Part shown: piece after piece, positions 1 through 36,003 of the stretch
Layout: every line of letters starts with the position of its first letter
Position numbering within the stretch: position 1 is the stretch's first letter
Assembly: GCA_946902875.1 (NCBI GenBank)
Contig: OX336358.1
Coordinates: 16,457,194 to 16,521,193, forward strand
Length of the DNA stretch: 64,000 bases
From: Nematopogon swammerdamellus
Taxonomy: Eukaryota; Arthropoda; Insecta; Lepidoptera; Adelidae
Reading direction: 5' to 3'
Position numbers and translations under genes: made by a program
Notes under the pieces: generated by a model
What the model was told of the DNA's origin: nothing
Database searches by the model: none
What the model saw: only the letters and a program-made list of their open reading frames with translations

Positions 1-570
1 CTTGGTTGTAAAGTTGAACAAATTTATTTATTTTTCCGAAATTTTTCAAAAATGTTGCAATTTATTTTTTCTTCGGTTTGATTTAAATTATGATTTGCTG
101 TTTCGGCAGCCCTCATCGAGCCTGTGGTTGTAAACTTGAAGAAATTTATTTATTTTTCCGAAATTTTTCAAAAATGTTGAAATTTTTATTTTCTTCGGTT
201 TGAATGAATTTTATGCGCTAATTTGGGGTTTGAATGGGAAGAAACAAAATTATGATTTGCTGTTTCGGCAACTCTCATCGAGCCTGTGGTTGTAAACTAG
301 AACAAATTTATTTATTTTTCCGAAATTTTTCAAAAATTTTGAAATTTATTTTTTCTTCGGTTTGATTTAAATTATGATTTGCTGTTTCGGCAGCCCTCAT
401 CGAGCCTGTTGTTGTAAACTTGAACAAATTTACTTATTTTCCCGAATTTTTTTTAAAATTTTGAAATTTATTTTTTCTTCGTTTTGAATGAATGTTATGC
501 GCTTATCTGGGGTTTGAATGAGAAGAAACAAAATTATGATTTGCTGTTTCGGCAGCCCTCATCGAGCCTG
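1..570. repeat. AT-rich tandem repeat block
   Basis: Four to five imperfect copies of a unit of about 120-180 bp. Each contains a GGTTGTAAACTTGAACAAA-like start, a TTATTTTTCCGAAATTTTTC segment, an optional GGGGTTTGAATGAGAAG segment, and an end reading GCTGTTTCGGCAGCCCTCATCGAG. Units differ mainly by presence or absence of the middle segment. No coding potential is visible. The last copy runs straight into the hAT-like fragment at about 590, so the block may be the repeat-rich end of that element. Confidence 0.8.
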
Positions 571-600
571 TGGTTGTAAACTTGAACAAACTTCAGGGAA

Positions 601-955
601 ATGATTGCCTTATCCATAAAGTGCATTCGTCATTCAATGACATCAAGAGTCTTTGGGAGTACCTTCCTGCTTACAAACGTGCTTTCAAAAGAAGAGGAAA
701 CAGCACTACTGCGAAAATTCGAAGAGCGAACGGCAACGTGTGTAAAACCTATTCATCTAGCTGCCAATCTACTGGATCCTTCTTCGCTCGGTATGAACTT
801 GGAGCCAAACGAAGACGTCACGGCAATGAAGTTCATCGAAGAACTTTTCAGGTACTTAGATGTAGATGTGATGGGCGAGTTGTCAGATTTCAAATCTAAA
901 CAGGGCTTATGGGCACGTAACTTTGTGTGGACTTCGGCATCGCAGGCAAGTCCAC
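601..955 (+). pseudogene. hAT-type transposase fragment
   Basis: This part of an open frame translates to a segment containing LSKEEETALLRKFEER, HLAANLLDPSS and GLWARNFVW. It resembles the region of insect hAT transposases that lies before the C-terminal dimerisation domain. Only about 115 residues are present. The zinc-finger start, the catalytic residues and the dimerisation end are missing, so it cannot be active. It fuses without a stop to Penelope-derived sequence. The family assignment is from memory of hAT proteins; that it is a transposon fragment is more secure than the exact family. Confidence 0.55.
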
Positions 956-956
956 T

Positions 957-1784
957 GTCCTGGTGGACAGGGCTATGTCGGTCAACAAAACTGAGTAAAA
1001 TCGCTGCAGTCATATTTACGATCTGTGATGATGATCACATCGAGGAGGAACTTGCCAAAGTAAGGACAGCGTTGCGGCAGAATGGCTACAAACCACGAGC
1101 CTGCCAATCTGTTCAACGTGCAACAACAGGGCGGCAGAGAGTAGAGGTCGGAAGGCGGTGCGTCTACTTACCATACATACGGGGGATCACGGACCGTATA
1201 GGTAAGTTGATGAGCAAGTTGAGCATGAAGAGAGTTGTAGAAGAGAAACCTCTCCCAAAACTCCAAGGCATGTTGATAACAGTCAAGGACCAGATTCCAC
1301 TGCAGGCTCCAGGTGTATACAAAATACCATGTAGCTGTGGGAGGTGTTACATCGGACAAACGAAGCGGAGTGTTCAGACAAGGTTGTCGGAACACATCAG
1401 GGCGATGAAGAACGAGTTCCATAAGTCAGCCATCTGTGAGCATGCTCTGGACAGTGGCACAAATCATTGGATTCGATTCGACCAAACCAGTACGATGTCA
1501 GTGGAAAATCACTATGTACCACGTTGGTTCGGGAATCCATTGAAATTTCCAGACATGCCCATTTTAACAGAGAAGACAGCATGGTACTCTGTTGGTCGTG
1601 GACTCCTGTGCTGGCGAAGCATGGCTCGGGTGGTAACCAGCATCAAGCTCTGGCAGCCATAGACACAGTGAGCTACGTGTACGCCGACCTTTTCCAGCAA
1701 GTGATGTCCAACCTACCCGCATCGGCCAAAGTACCCTCGCATCGCTACAATCTACGTCAGCGGCGACCGGCAGTTGACATCTGA
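957..1784 (+). pseudogene. Penelope-like element, GIY-YIG endonuclease end
   Basis: The reading contains a linker ending LPYIRGITDRIGKLM, then a GIY-YIG endonuclease core: PGVYKIPCSCG, CYIGQTKRSVQTRLSEH, with a further conserved stretch of the domain. After about position 1520 the family-like reading continues in another frame (1467-1784) with LVRESIEI, HAHFNREDS and the typical basic tail SHRYNLRQRRP, then a stop. Penelope elements carry a reverse transcriptase followed by this endonuclease. Here the reverse transcriptase is missing and one frameshift breaks the C-terminal part, so this is a 5'-truncated dead copy. The YIG and arginine residues of the endonuclease are still visible. Confidence 0.85.
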
Positions 1785-1789
1785 ATGTA

Positions 1790-1960
1790 CGACGTGTCGG
1801 GTGTCCTCCAGGTCGTCGCAGTACCGCGAGTCCTGAACATGTCCCCGGAGTGTGGGACGAAACGTCGACAAATAAAGTGAGTCGCTTTCAGTATACCGCG
1901 TAACCGAAAACATTGTCATAATGTGCAATGAGTAACGGTAAAAGTCTAAACGAACACATA
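1790..1960. other. Penelope 3' flank, no gene seen
   Basis: GC-moderate sequence between the Penelope stop and the LINE tail, containing an AATAAA at about 1871 that may be the Penelope polyadenylation signal. I see no coding sequence or RNA gene. Confidence 0.4.
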
Positions 1961-3230
1961 TATATTTTTTTTTTTTTTTATACTAAGCGCGACATGTGGC
2001 GCCGAGTCACCCATAAGGTGTCTAGCGACGCCCATGGACATTCGGACGTATGCGGGGGTTGCGAATGCCATGCCGGCCTGACAGGTGCCCATTCACGCCT
2101 CTCTTGAAGGACCCGAGACTATACTTGGGGGGAAATATGTGGGCAGGTAGAGCGTTCCAGAGTTTACCGGTTCTGTGGAGAAAGGGTCTGCAGAACCGAT
2201 TTGTACGCATCCGCGGTAAGTCCAGCGTATAGGGATGCAATCCCTGCCCAGTGCGCGTTGTACGGAGGTGGAAAGGGGACGGCGGAATCGCGTTAAACAG
2301 CTCCTCCAAGCACTCCCCGTGGAATAAGCGATAGAACACGCTTAGGGCGCCGACATCCCTAAGAAGTTGCAGCGGTTCTAGATCGCGGGACACGTCGGGG
2401 TCATCCACTAGTCGCACGGCTCGACGCTGGATCGAGTCCAAAGGCGCAAGCTGGTATTTGGCTGAGCCATCCCACAGGTGCGAGCAGTACTCCAGGCAGG
2501 ACCTTATCTGCGATTTATACAAAAGCAGCCTTTGGTCCGGCGTGAAGTACCGTCGAACCTTATTGAGTATGCCTAGCTTTTTTGAGGCCAGCTTGGCCCT
2601 GCCCTCGATATGGCGCCGGTAGTTTAGGTCGTGCGACAGTTCGACTCCGAGGACCCCGAGGTGGTCGCTTAATTTAAGCGACGTGTCTTGGAAGCAAGGA
2701 GCTGGTGAGAACGCCGCTCTCTTCGCACTGAACGCGCAAGCTTGTGTTTTTGAAGCGTTGAACTCGACCAAATTACTTCGGCCCCATTCGGAGATAGACC
2801 GAAGCGTTTGTTCGAGTTCAGACACAAGTCTTCGCCTCTTTTCATCCACAACCTCTCGTCCGGCTGAAGGGTGACTGGTATAGGATCCGTGTGCTGTACT
2901 GTCATCCGCATAACAATGTATGTTGCCGAGTGGCAGCATGTCATTGATATGCAGAAGAAACAGTGTGGGTGACAGCACAGATCCCTGCGGTACGCCGGCA
3001 TTCACTGACATGGCATCCGACGAGCAACCGTCCACTAGGACCTGTATGCTACGCCCATGTAGGAAGTCGGCGACCCAGTCGCAGAGGCCAGAAGGAAGTC
3101 CGTACGCCGGAAGCTTGCCCAGGAGCGATTTGTGCCAAACCCTGTCGAATGCCTTGGCAATATCTACTGCACCTAAAACCTCTGCAGCAACAGAAAGGTC
3201 TTTCAGCACCTTTAGCCACATTCACAGCAA
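1961..3230 (-). mobile_element. 5'-truncated non-LTR retrotransposon (CR1/Jockey-group LINE)
   Basis: A 399-residue open frame (3221 down to 2022) covers the C-terminal two thirds of a LINE reverse transcriptase. Motif A reads FDRVWHKSLL, motif B GVPQGSVLSPTLF, and the catalytic motif CYADDSTAH carries the two aspartates. The thumb-like region with CLEYCSHLWDG follows, then a basic tail rich in R and H. The reading enters from a truncated 5' end at about 3225. On the minus strand the 3' end is followed by an A-rich tail, seen as T(14) at 1966-1979. The frame is intact over the part present, so insertion is fairly recent. Exact clade is not settled. Confidence 0.85.
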
Positions 3231-3418
3231 AAAACGCCATTCACTAGACACAGACAGGGCCGGAAAAAAGGCATCTTCCTTTGATTTCGCATTGATTTTT
3301 CGGGTTTAAAAATAAATTACCGAAAAATTGTAACTATGGAAAAATTTCCGGAACAATATTATTGAAATTTTTCACTTTTTGAAAAATTTTGGAAATTTAC
3401 CCAGCAGTTTCGTAGGTA
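3231..3418. other. AT-rich spacer, no gene seen
   Basis: AT-rich sequence between the LINE and the MITE. It shares short motifs such as AAATTTTTCAC and GAAAAATTTTGG with the repeats at 1-570 but has no ORF of note. Confidence 0.4.
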
Positions 3419-3635
3419 CGAACTGCACTATGCGAGTTTTCTCCCACAGAGATTATTAACTAAGAACTATAAAGTGAATGTTTTGGTGGTTTAAAAAAAA
3501 TAACCAGGGTTAAATTATAGAAGATGCGTCGCTAAGCGATGCATCTTCTATATTTTAACCCTAACGGAACCTAATGTTGAGGCGGCGCATGTCGTTTTTG
3601 CTACGTTTCGTTGAAAACTCCCATAGTGCAGTTTG
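3419..3635. mobile_element. MITE with hairpin core, TA target duplication
   Basis: Inverted termini CGAACTGCACTATGCGAG at 3419 and the imperfect complement CCCATAGTGCAGTTTG ending at 3635, flanked on both sides by TA. The centre is a second, nearly perfect hairpin (about 3507-3565) with GAAGATGCGTCGCTTAGCGA-type pairing. A TA duplication and a short non-coding body fit a Tc1/mariner-type MITE. No transposase is encoded. Confidence 0.7.
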
Positions 3636-3790
3636 TATACCTGCATGCAGGTTTACCTACGAATAGACACTTCCGTACGGGCAGGGCTATTCGTAGGTAT
3701 ACCTACGAATAGACATTTCTCGGACAGGGCTATTTGTAGGTATACCTGCATGCAGGTAGGTATACCTACGAATAGACACTTCCCAGTCCA
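3636..3790. repeat. Palindromic minirepeats
   Basis: The motif TACCTACGAATAGACA occurs several times and its complement CTATTCGTAGGTA occurs between copies, together with two copies of the palindrome CCTGCATGCAGG. The block is therefore a mixture of direct and inverted copies of one short unit. It lies just downstream of the RhoBTB stop codon and may be part of the 3' UTR. Confidence 0.7.
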
Positions 3791-3877
3791 ACACACAGAT
3801 AGCCGGGCGGTAGTAGCGGGCGGCGGGCGGGAGTGGGAGCGGCGCGCGGTGCGTACCTACCTCCAGCGGGGCTGGTG

Positions 3878-29725
<25,848 letters not shown>

Positions 29726-29733
29726 CTGTACAA

Positions 29734-30585
29734 ACACATCTAGCTGAGTCGCTATAGCTCTCCCAACCTGACATCTAGCTGAGTCGCTATAGCTCGCCGA
29801 ACCTGACATCTAGCTGAGTCGCTATAGCTCTCCCAACCTGACATCTAGCTGAGTCGCTATAGCTCGCCGAACCTGACATCTAGCTGAGTCGCTATAGCTC
29901 TCCCAACCTGACATCTAGCTGAGTCACTATAGCTCTCCCAACCTGACATCTAGCTGAGTCGCTGTAGCTCGCCGACCCTGACATCTAGCTGAGTCGCTGT
30001 AGCTCGCCGACCCTGACATCTAGCTGAGTCGCTATAGCTCACCGAACCCCACATCTAGCTGAGTCGCTATAGCTCCCCGAACCTGACATCTAGCTGAGTC
30101 GCTATAGCTCCCCGAACCTGACATCTAGCTGAGTCGCTATAGCTCTCCCAACCTGACATCTAGCTGAGTCACTATAGCTCTCCCAACCTGACATCTAGCT
30201 GAGTCGCTGTAGCTCGCCGACCCTGACATCTAGCTGAGTCGTTATACCTCGCCGACCCTGACATCTAGCTGAAACGCTAGAGCTCGCCGACCCTGACATC
30301 TAGCTGAGTCGTTATAGCTCGCCGGCCCTGACATCTAGCTGAGTCGCTATAATAGCGACTCAGCTAGATGTCAGGGTCGGCGAGCTATAGCGACTCAGCT
30401 AGATGTCAGGTTCGGCGAGCTATAGCGACTCAGCTAGATGTCAGGTTCGGTGAGCTATAGCGACTCAGCTAGATGTCAGGGCCGGCGAGCTATAGCTATA
30501 ATAGCTCACCGAACCTGACATCTAGCTGAGTCGCTATAGCTCACCGAACCTGACATCTAGCTGAGTCGCTATACCTCGCTGCGCC
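29734..30585. repeat. 35-bp minisatellite with an internal inverted block
   Basis: About 24 copies of a 35-bp unit, ACATCTAGCTGAGTCGCTAT plus AGCTCGCCGAACCTG with variants. From about 30350 to 30490 the units run in the opposite orientation, then the first orientation returns. The array begins 9 bp upstream of the acceptor of the first RhoBTB coding exon, so it replaces the usual branch point and pyrimidine region of that intron. Confidence 0.93.
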
Positions 30586-30953
30586 GCGCCGTATTGGTAT
30601 GTAGTGGCTACTCGATAATAAAATGCATATAAGGTGCTTCGTTATTTATGTCAAAAAATTTAGGAGGGTTACATACAAACTCAAACAAACACTTTACGCA
30701 AAAAAAATTATATGTTCTTAGCATTACTTTTCGAGAAATATAACAAAACATGTCTGCTACCCGAACATTAAATAGATCAACCTGTGTGTAGGTACCAGTA
30801 GGTAACTTGGACTGTACGGGGTCAATGACCGTACTATGATCAAACGCAGAACAGCTGTTTGTTGTGTTTTTGAATGTGTGCGTGTGTGAGTATGTGTGGG
30901 TACTCTTCCTACTTACCTAAATTTACATTTTACAATTTAATGATTTTTTCCAG
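30586..30953. other. AT-rich spacer, no gene seen
   Basis: No gene recognised. The last 20 bp are the pyrimidine-rich tract and AG of the candidate exon that follows. Confidence 0.4.
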
Positions 30954-31071
30954 TCGGTGTTCGAACCTCCTCTGAACTTAGGCTCGCGTTCCTCCACTGG
31001 CACTGACATCATCGGAACCGGAGTAGACTCACCCGTCAACATGAGCACTAACTATATCCGCATACACCGGC
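30954..31071 (+). CDS. Orphan candidate exon (39 codons)
   Basis: An open stretch is flanked by TTTTTTCCAG on the left and GGC|GTAAGG on the right, both good splice signals. Only one frame is open; it reads SVFEPPLNLGSRSSTGTDII, then GTGVDSPVNMSTNYIRIH. The other two frames have stops. Base composition is higher in GC than the surroundings. I do not recognise the protein and find no partner exon in the window. It could be part of a plus-strand gene otherwise outside the window, or an exon carried by a mobile element. Confidence 0.4.
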
Positions 31072-31392
31072 GTAAGGTCACAGATTACTTAATAGTTACT
31101 TCGTAACAGATAAATCACTCCATAGAAAATGTTCCTACCTTCGGGCTTTAATAGCCTACTGTTTCACATCGCCAATCGCTGCGTGCGAAAATGTACCTTA
31201 ACGATCGAGTGTAAAGTGTTTATTGCTTTGCAGCTGCGCGCAGTTGCGTGGGCGAGCGTCTATGTATACTTCGCGCGGCTGACGAATTTGTACTGAAAAA
31301 GACCGCCGGCGGCCCGTCGGGCGATAGGTAGTTAGCGCGCGCAAGTACATAGAGTGCGTGAGGCCTGGTAAGGTGGTCAAGTTTTTTTTTTA
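31072..31392. other. Spacer, no gene seen
   Basis: No feature recognised apart from a short T(10) run at 31382-31391 at the LINE boundary. Confidence 0.35.
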
Positions 31393-31404
31393 TTGATGCG
31401 CGAG

Positions 31405-32724
31405 ACACTTGGCGCCGTGAGCATGGATTGTCGAGCCGAGTACTTACAATCTGTTGACGAATCGAAAGGCACCGGCCCGGATGGCCTGCATCCATTATTT
31501 ATTAAGCGCTGTGCTGATTCGTTATCATCCCCGATTCATATTGTCTTCTCGAAATCTCTCACTAGTGGTATATTCCCATTAGAGTGGAAGAAATCGTTTG
31601 TAGTGCCGATCTTTAAAAAGGGTGATTCTCACGACATATCCAACTACCGACCGATCTCTAAACTTTCAGTTTTACCCAAATTATTTGAAAAGGTTGTTTA
31701 TGATATAATTTTTCCTGTGTTACGTCCACATTTCATAAACAACCAACACGGTTTTTAAATAAAAGGTCTACGGAAACGAACCTGTGTGAATTCGTGGACA
31801 TGGTTCTCGGTGCCATGAGCGATGGCTTCCAGGTAGACGTCGTGTATATACCGATTTCTCTAAATGTTTTGATAAAATACCTCACAGCTTACTTTTGCGA
31901 AAAATGGAGAACTACGGTATGCACGGCGACCTGCTTCGCTGGTTTGCATAGTACTTAGAGAACCGTAGTCAAGCGGTAACAGTAAGTGGGTTCTGCTCAA
32001 GTTTCGTGCCAGTTTCTTCCGGAGTGCCCCAGGGATCTCATATGGGACCACTCCTGTTTAATATATTTATCAACGATATTCTATCCTCTATTGTCTCGTC
32101 TGAACTCTTACTCTATGCAGATGACGCAAAAATAATTAAAATAATTACATCAGTTCATGATTGCAACAATCTACAACGAGACCTGGGTCGCCTGGGCAAA
32201 TACTGCAGTGACAACTTCATTCAACTTAATGTTGATAAATGTAGTTGTATCACATAGTATACGAGGAAACCTAACTTCATTAAGTATAACTATAACATAT
32301 ACAATCAAATCCTAAAGCGAGTGGACGAGATTCGGGATCTTGGTGTCATATTGGACAGCAAATTCCTTTTTAAGTCTCACATCGAAAGGATAACCAAAAA
32401 GGCATATCGGATGTTGAGTTTCATTTTCCGCACCTGTGCTGTTTTCAAAATCCTACAACCTTTTGCTTGCTTTACTCAGCCTACGTCAGGTCTCACTTAG
32501 AATACGCCTCGATTATTTGGAATCCACAGTACAGCGTTTATATTAATGAAATCGAACGTATACAATACAAATTTTTAAGATACGTGGGCTATCGAACTCT
32601 GAATGGCGAATCTAGAGATGAAAATATATTTTCTTTATATCCTCTTTCGCAGAGAAGACATGTTTCGGACGTTACCTTCTTATATAAAATTACTAGACTT
32701 TGCCCGCGGGTTCGCTCGCGATAG
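31405..32724 (+). pseudogene. Broken LINE reverse transcriptase
   Basis: Pieces of one reverse transcriptase in several frames. KGTGPDGLHPLFIKRCADSL and VVPIFKKGDSHDISNYRPIS (31393-31758) are the fingers; VPQGSHMGPLLFNIFINDIL and LLYADDAKII (32006-32257) hold the catalytic aspartates; SAYVRSHLEYASIIWNPQYS (32467-32700) is the thumb region. Frameshifts and stops lie between them, so it is dead. It resembles Jockey/CR1-type elements of insects. No endonuclease domain is present. Confidence 0.8.
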
Positions 32725-32874
32725 ACTCGGTTTAATAGCAAATCCGATTTAAACGCAAATATGATAATAATTGATCGCTTCTCTTATACCTATTATCTCT
32801 TTCTCCCTCTCCCTCCCTCGCTCCCCCTCTCCCCCTCCCTTCCACTTACTTCTTCCCTCCTCACCTCCCACCCC
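32725..32874. repeat. Polypyrimidine target region of the Polinton
   Basis: TCTTTCTCCCTCTCCCTCCC-type sequence runs up to the Polinton's left end, and the same C/T-rich composition resumes at 43287. The Polinton therefore inserted into a low-complexity pyrimidine tract. Confidence 0.75.
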
Positions 32875-33292
32875 AGTAGGATAATATCGTTGCATCTAGA
32901 CCACTCATCAAAACAGTGACAAGGTTCCATCTCCCATACAACTACTATGAACGTTGGAACCCCGTCATACTAAAAAATGTGAAAGACGGGACCAAAAAAC
33001 CCACTGTTGCTTCTGGCCCACCTACCCCCGCCCAACGACCCCGCCCACGAACGGCCGCCCGCCCTCGCTGCTTCCGGTGGCGCCACGCGCCCGCCCTCGT
33101 TCGTCCCCGCCACGCACCCGTTGCGCCCCCGCCTGCGCAGGCGCCTGCGCCGGCGAGGATAGGGGTGGGTTTACAAGGGTTGGAATCGTCCACGACTGGC
33201 CGCCCGCCCTCGCTGCTTCCGGTGGCGCCCGCCCTCGTTCGTCCGCCCCCGCCACGCGGCCGTTGCGCAGGCGCCTGCGCCGGCGAGGATAG
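32875..33292 (+). repeat. Polinton left terminal inverted repeat
   Basis: About 420 bp that is almost identical to the reverse complement of the right end. It has an AT-containing tip and a very GC-rich inner part with short internal repeats (CCCGCCCTCGCTGCTTCCGG twice; GCGCCTGCGCCGGCGAGGAT twice). ORFs here occur at both ends and are by-products of the GC-rich repeat. Confidence 0.95.
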
Positions 33293-34180
33293 GGGTGGTT
33301 TTCCACCATCCCCCACGCGTCTACGCGGTGAGAGTTGGAATCGTGTCATAGTGATGCTTCCGCTATGCCGCCCTGCGCTCATCAACGAGGGGGATGGAGG
33401 CTTTCACGGCTTCCGCTATGGAGGCTCTCCCGCCCTCCGCTCATCAACGAGGGGATGGAGGCTCTCACGGCTTTCGCTATGGAGGCTCTCCCGTTGCGCC
33501 CCCTCGACGAGGAGAATCGTCACCATGGAGGCTCTCACCGCTTCCGGATTCGCTATGGAGGCTCTCCCGCTGCACCCCTCAACGAGGAGAATCGCCAAGG
33601 TGACTAGGGGTTTGTATTTCATTCACATATTATTGAGTGCATAGCTCACTCTTATCATAAAACACATTGACCTCGCCTCGCACGGACAAAAGAGATAAAG
33701 AAATGAAGGTCGTCACGCTTCCGAGAGCATCTGACTGACGCAATATTATCTCTATGCGTGTGGGAATATGGATAGAGAGCGATGTGTCATCAGCTCTGCA
33801 TTAACTCTCGAGAGCTTCCATCAGGCAGTAAGCTGTTACACTATCAGTCTATCAGGCAGTAAGCTGTTACACTATCAGTCTATCAGGCAGTAAGCTGTTA
33901 CACTATCAGTCTGTTAGCTGATAAACACCTGTAACAGCTGTCGCATCATCGGGCTGTTAGCTGATAACCAGCTCTATCAACTGATCTGATTGGAGCTGCC
34001 TGCACTATGAACATTACCTATTATAAATGAGCTCATGATCACGTTTAAAAAAAATAGATAAACTTTTCGCACTATAAATTTTACACCAACATTTATATAT
34101 TACTCTTATTATGACTATTGAGGAAGAGTGATAGGATTTGAGGACGGGAAGTGCAGGAATTAGTGAAATAAAACCTTTTA
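33293..34180. repeat. Polinton left subterminal region
   Basis: From 33370 to 33600 there are four or so copies of a unit with CATCAACGAGGGGATGGAGG and CGCTATGGAGGCTCTCCCG. From 33821 to 33912 a 32-34-bp unit with AGGCAGTAAGCTGTTACACT occurs three times. No gene is visible. AATAAA on the minus strand near 34175-34180 can serve the integrase transcript. Confidence 0.75.
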
Positions 34181-35107
34181 TTATTGAACAATATTTTTAT
34201 TATCAATCCAACTGTTTGACGATTGAGGTAGACCTAACCATTTCACATACACTTTATTTCCACGTCGCTTGAGAACTTTCTCAACCAAAAACACGTCTGG
34301 ATACCGGACGATCTGCAGTTCTTCCTCGTAAAATCCACCCCTAATTACATCTCCACCTTCATCCTGCAGTATGTACGTTGCGGGAAGAGTATTCTGTATT
34401 TTATAAATCTTAAACACCTCCGTCGTCCAATTTCCCGTGTAACCCTTAGTGAATACAGTCTTATGTTTACTTATCCTCACATAGTCACCGACGTGAAATT
34501 TTCTCGATGCAGCTATTTTAAGGTGACTGTACACCGTTGAGAGAAGACTGTTGGCATTCGATGAATTAACCTCCATCGGACGCATTTTTATCGTGCGATG
34601 CCATTTATTATTGTAACGCTCCGTGAGTGATTTCAAATTCTTAATCCAATTATGGGAGCCCGTAAAGGAGAAATGTTGCCATAGCCATGTTTTCACGGTT
34701 CTTATCACCCGTTCTGCAATCGACGCTTTCATCGTGCTGTATGTCGAGTAATGATTTATATCGTAGCGCTTCATTAGTGAGTTGAAATGTTTATTATAAA
34801 ATTCGGTGCCAGCGTCGGATTGTATATTTTTAGGTCGTCGAGGTGCTCCTTCAAGTAGAATTGATTTCATAGCATCGTTCACTTCTCTACCTGTCTTACT
34901 CTTCAGCGGTGCTGACCAGAGATATTTTGAAAATGTGTCTATACACACGAGGATATATTTATAACCTTTGTTGACACGAGAGTAGTTTTGAAGATCGATG
35001 AGGTCGATCTGCCAGGTGTCATCGAACCCGCGTTGTATAAAACGTCGTCTCGGATAGTTTCTTCGTGCTTGTCTATGTATTTCACGTACCACCTGCAGCT
35101 TACTCAT
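34181..35107 (-). CDS. Polinton retroviral-type integrase with C-terminal chromodomain
   Basis: A 308-residue DDE integrase. The catalytic residues are D35 (WQIDLID), D98 (IQSDAGTEFYN) and E132 (SIAERVIRT). A chromodomain-like end reads FLVEKVLKRRGNKVYVKWLG, as in many Polinton integrases. It would insert the element's DNA into the genome and generate the 6-bp duplication seen here. The start ATG overlaps the stop of the upstream gene as TAATG. All catalytic residues look intact. Confidence 0.95.
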   Translation of the reverse strand: MSKLQVVREIHRQARRNYPRRRFIQRGFDDTWQIDLIDLQNYSRVNKGYKYILVCIDTFSKYLWSAPLKSKTGREVNDAMKSILLEGAPRRPKNIQSDAGTEFYNKHFNSLMKRYDINHYSTYSTMKASIAERVIRTVKTWLWQHFSFTGSHNWIKNLKSLTERYNNKWHRTIKMRPMEVNSSNANSLLSTVYSHLKIAASRKFHVGDYVRISKHKTVFTKGYTGNWTTEVFKIYKIQNTLPATYILQDEGGDVIRGGFYEEELQIVRYPDVFLVEKVLKRRGNKVYVKWLGLPQSSNSWIDNKNIVQ

Positions 35108-35943
35108 TATTCCTTTGAGGTTGTATCCCGCGTGCTCGCCGCCGATGTCCTCAACACCTTTGCTGACGGTGGAGTGGTAGAAGATTGAGAATCGTGTGGT
35201 CTTTTATGTAACATATTGGATTCTATCGGTTTCCGATGAGGTGTAGAAGAAGATTTTTTATTCAACATATTGGATTCTATCGGCTTCATCAGTTGATGAG
35301 ATGGCACAGCAGACTTCTTTACCGCATTCGCTGGAGAGGTTTTATGTAACATATTCGATTCTAACGTCTTCTTCACCGTCTGCGGTGGTGGTGAGGGTGC
35401 TGACTTCTTATCCAATTCTATCGACTTCATCGGTTGATTAGATGGCGCAGCAGGCTTCTTTCCCACATTAGCTGGAGTGGTTTTATGTAACATATTCGAT
35501 TCTAACGTCTTCTTCACCGTCTGCGGTGGTGGTGAGGGTGCTGACTTCTTATCCAATTCTATCGGCTTCATCGGTTGATTAGATGGCGCAGCAGGCTTCT
35601 TTCCCACATTAGCTGGAGTGGTTTTATGTAACATATTCGATTCTAACGTCTTCTTCACCGTCTGCGGTGGTGGTAACGTAACTGGCGGTGGTGGTGGTGG
35701 AGTGAGCGACGATGGTTTCTTAAGTGGTGGTGGTGGCGGCGGTGATTCCTTGGGGAATATTTTTTCTAAACATTTATCCAGATATTCCTTGGTTACAACG
35801 TCGGAGTCGTCAATGGGGGGCAAGACGCCACTCAATCTTCTCTTCTTAAAATAAATAGTTTTTCCTCGATTCAAAACGATAAAGTACTCTCTAACATTAC
35901 ATCCGCGTCGCTCCAGGTATTCACCTAACTTATTCAGTGTCAT
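35107..35943 (-). CDS. Polinton proline-rich repeat protein of unknown function
   Basis: I chose the ATG at 35943 because the longer reading starts with a non-ATG codon. About 278 residues. The N-terminus (NKLGEYLERRGCNVREYFIV) is globular-looking and ends in DDSDVVTKEYLDK, a motif reminiscent of the shaft-joining motifs of phage tail fibres. The rest is a proline-rich tract and about three copies of a repeat of about 50 residues containing PPPQTVKKTLESNMLHKT and GKKPAAPSNQPMKPIELDKK. Upstream there is a TATATAAG box near 35970-35980 on the minus strand. A structural or tether role is a guess. Confidence 0.7.
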   Translation of the reverse strand: MTLNKLGEYLERRGCNVREYFIVLNRGKTIYFKKRRLSGVLPPIDDSDVVTKEYLDKCLEKIFPKESPPPPPPLKKPSSLTPPPPPPVTLPPPQTVKKTLESNMLHKTTPANVGKKPAAPSNQPMKPIELDKKSAPSPPPQTVKKTLESNMLHKTTPANVGKKPAAPSNQPMKSIELDKKSAPSPPPQTVKKTLESNMLHKTSPANAVKKSAVPSHQLMKPIESNMLNKKSSSTPHRKPIESNMLHKRPHDSQSSTTPPSAKVLRTSAASTRDTTSKE

Positions 35944-36003
35944 TGTGAAAGTGGTGGAAGTTTGTGAGAACAGACTGCTTATATAGGTAGACTGTCTCAA
36001 TAA

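Noticed and set aside
32916..33644. 242-codon ORF at the left Polinton end, and its mirror at the right end
   Set aside because: It lies in the GC-rich terminal inverted repeat and subterminal repeats, is present in mirrored form at both ends, and has low-complexity Pro/Arg/Ala composition.
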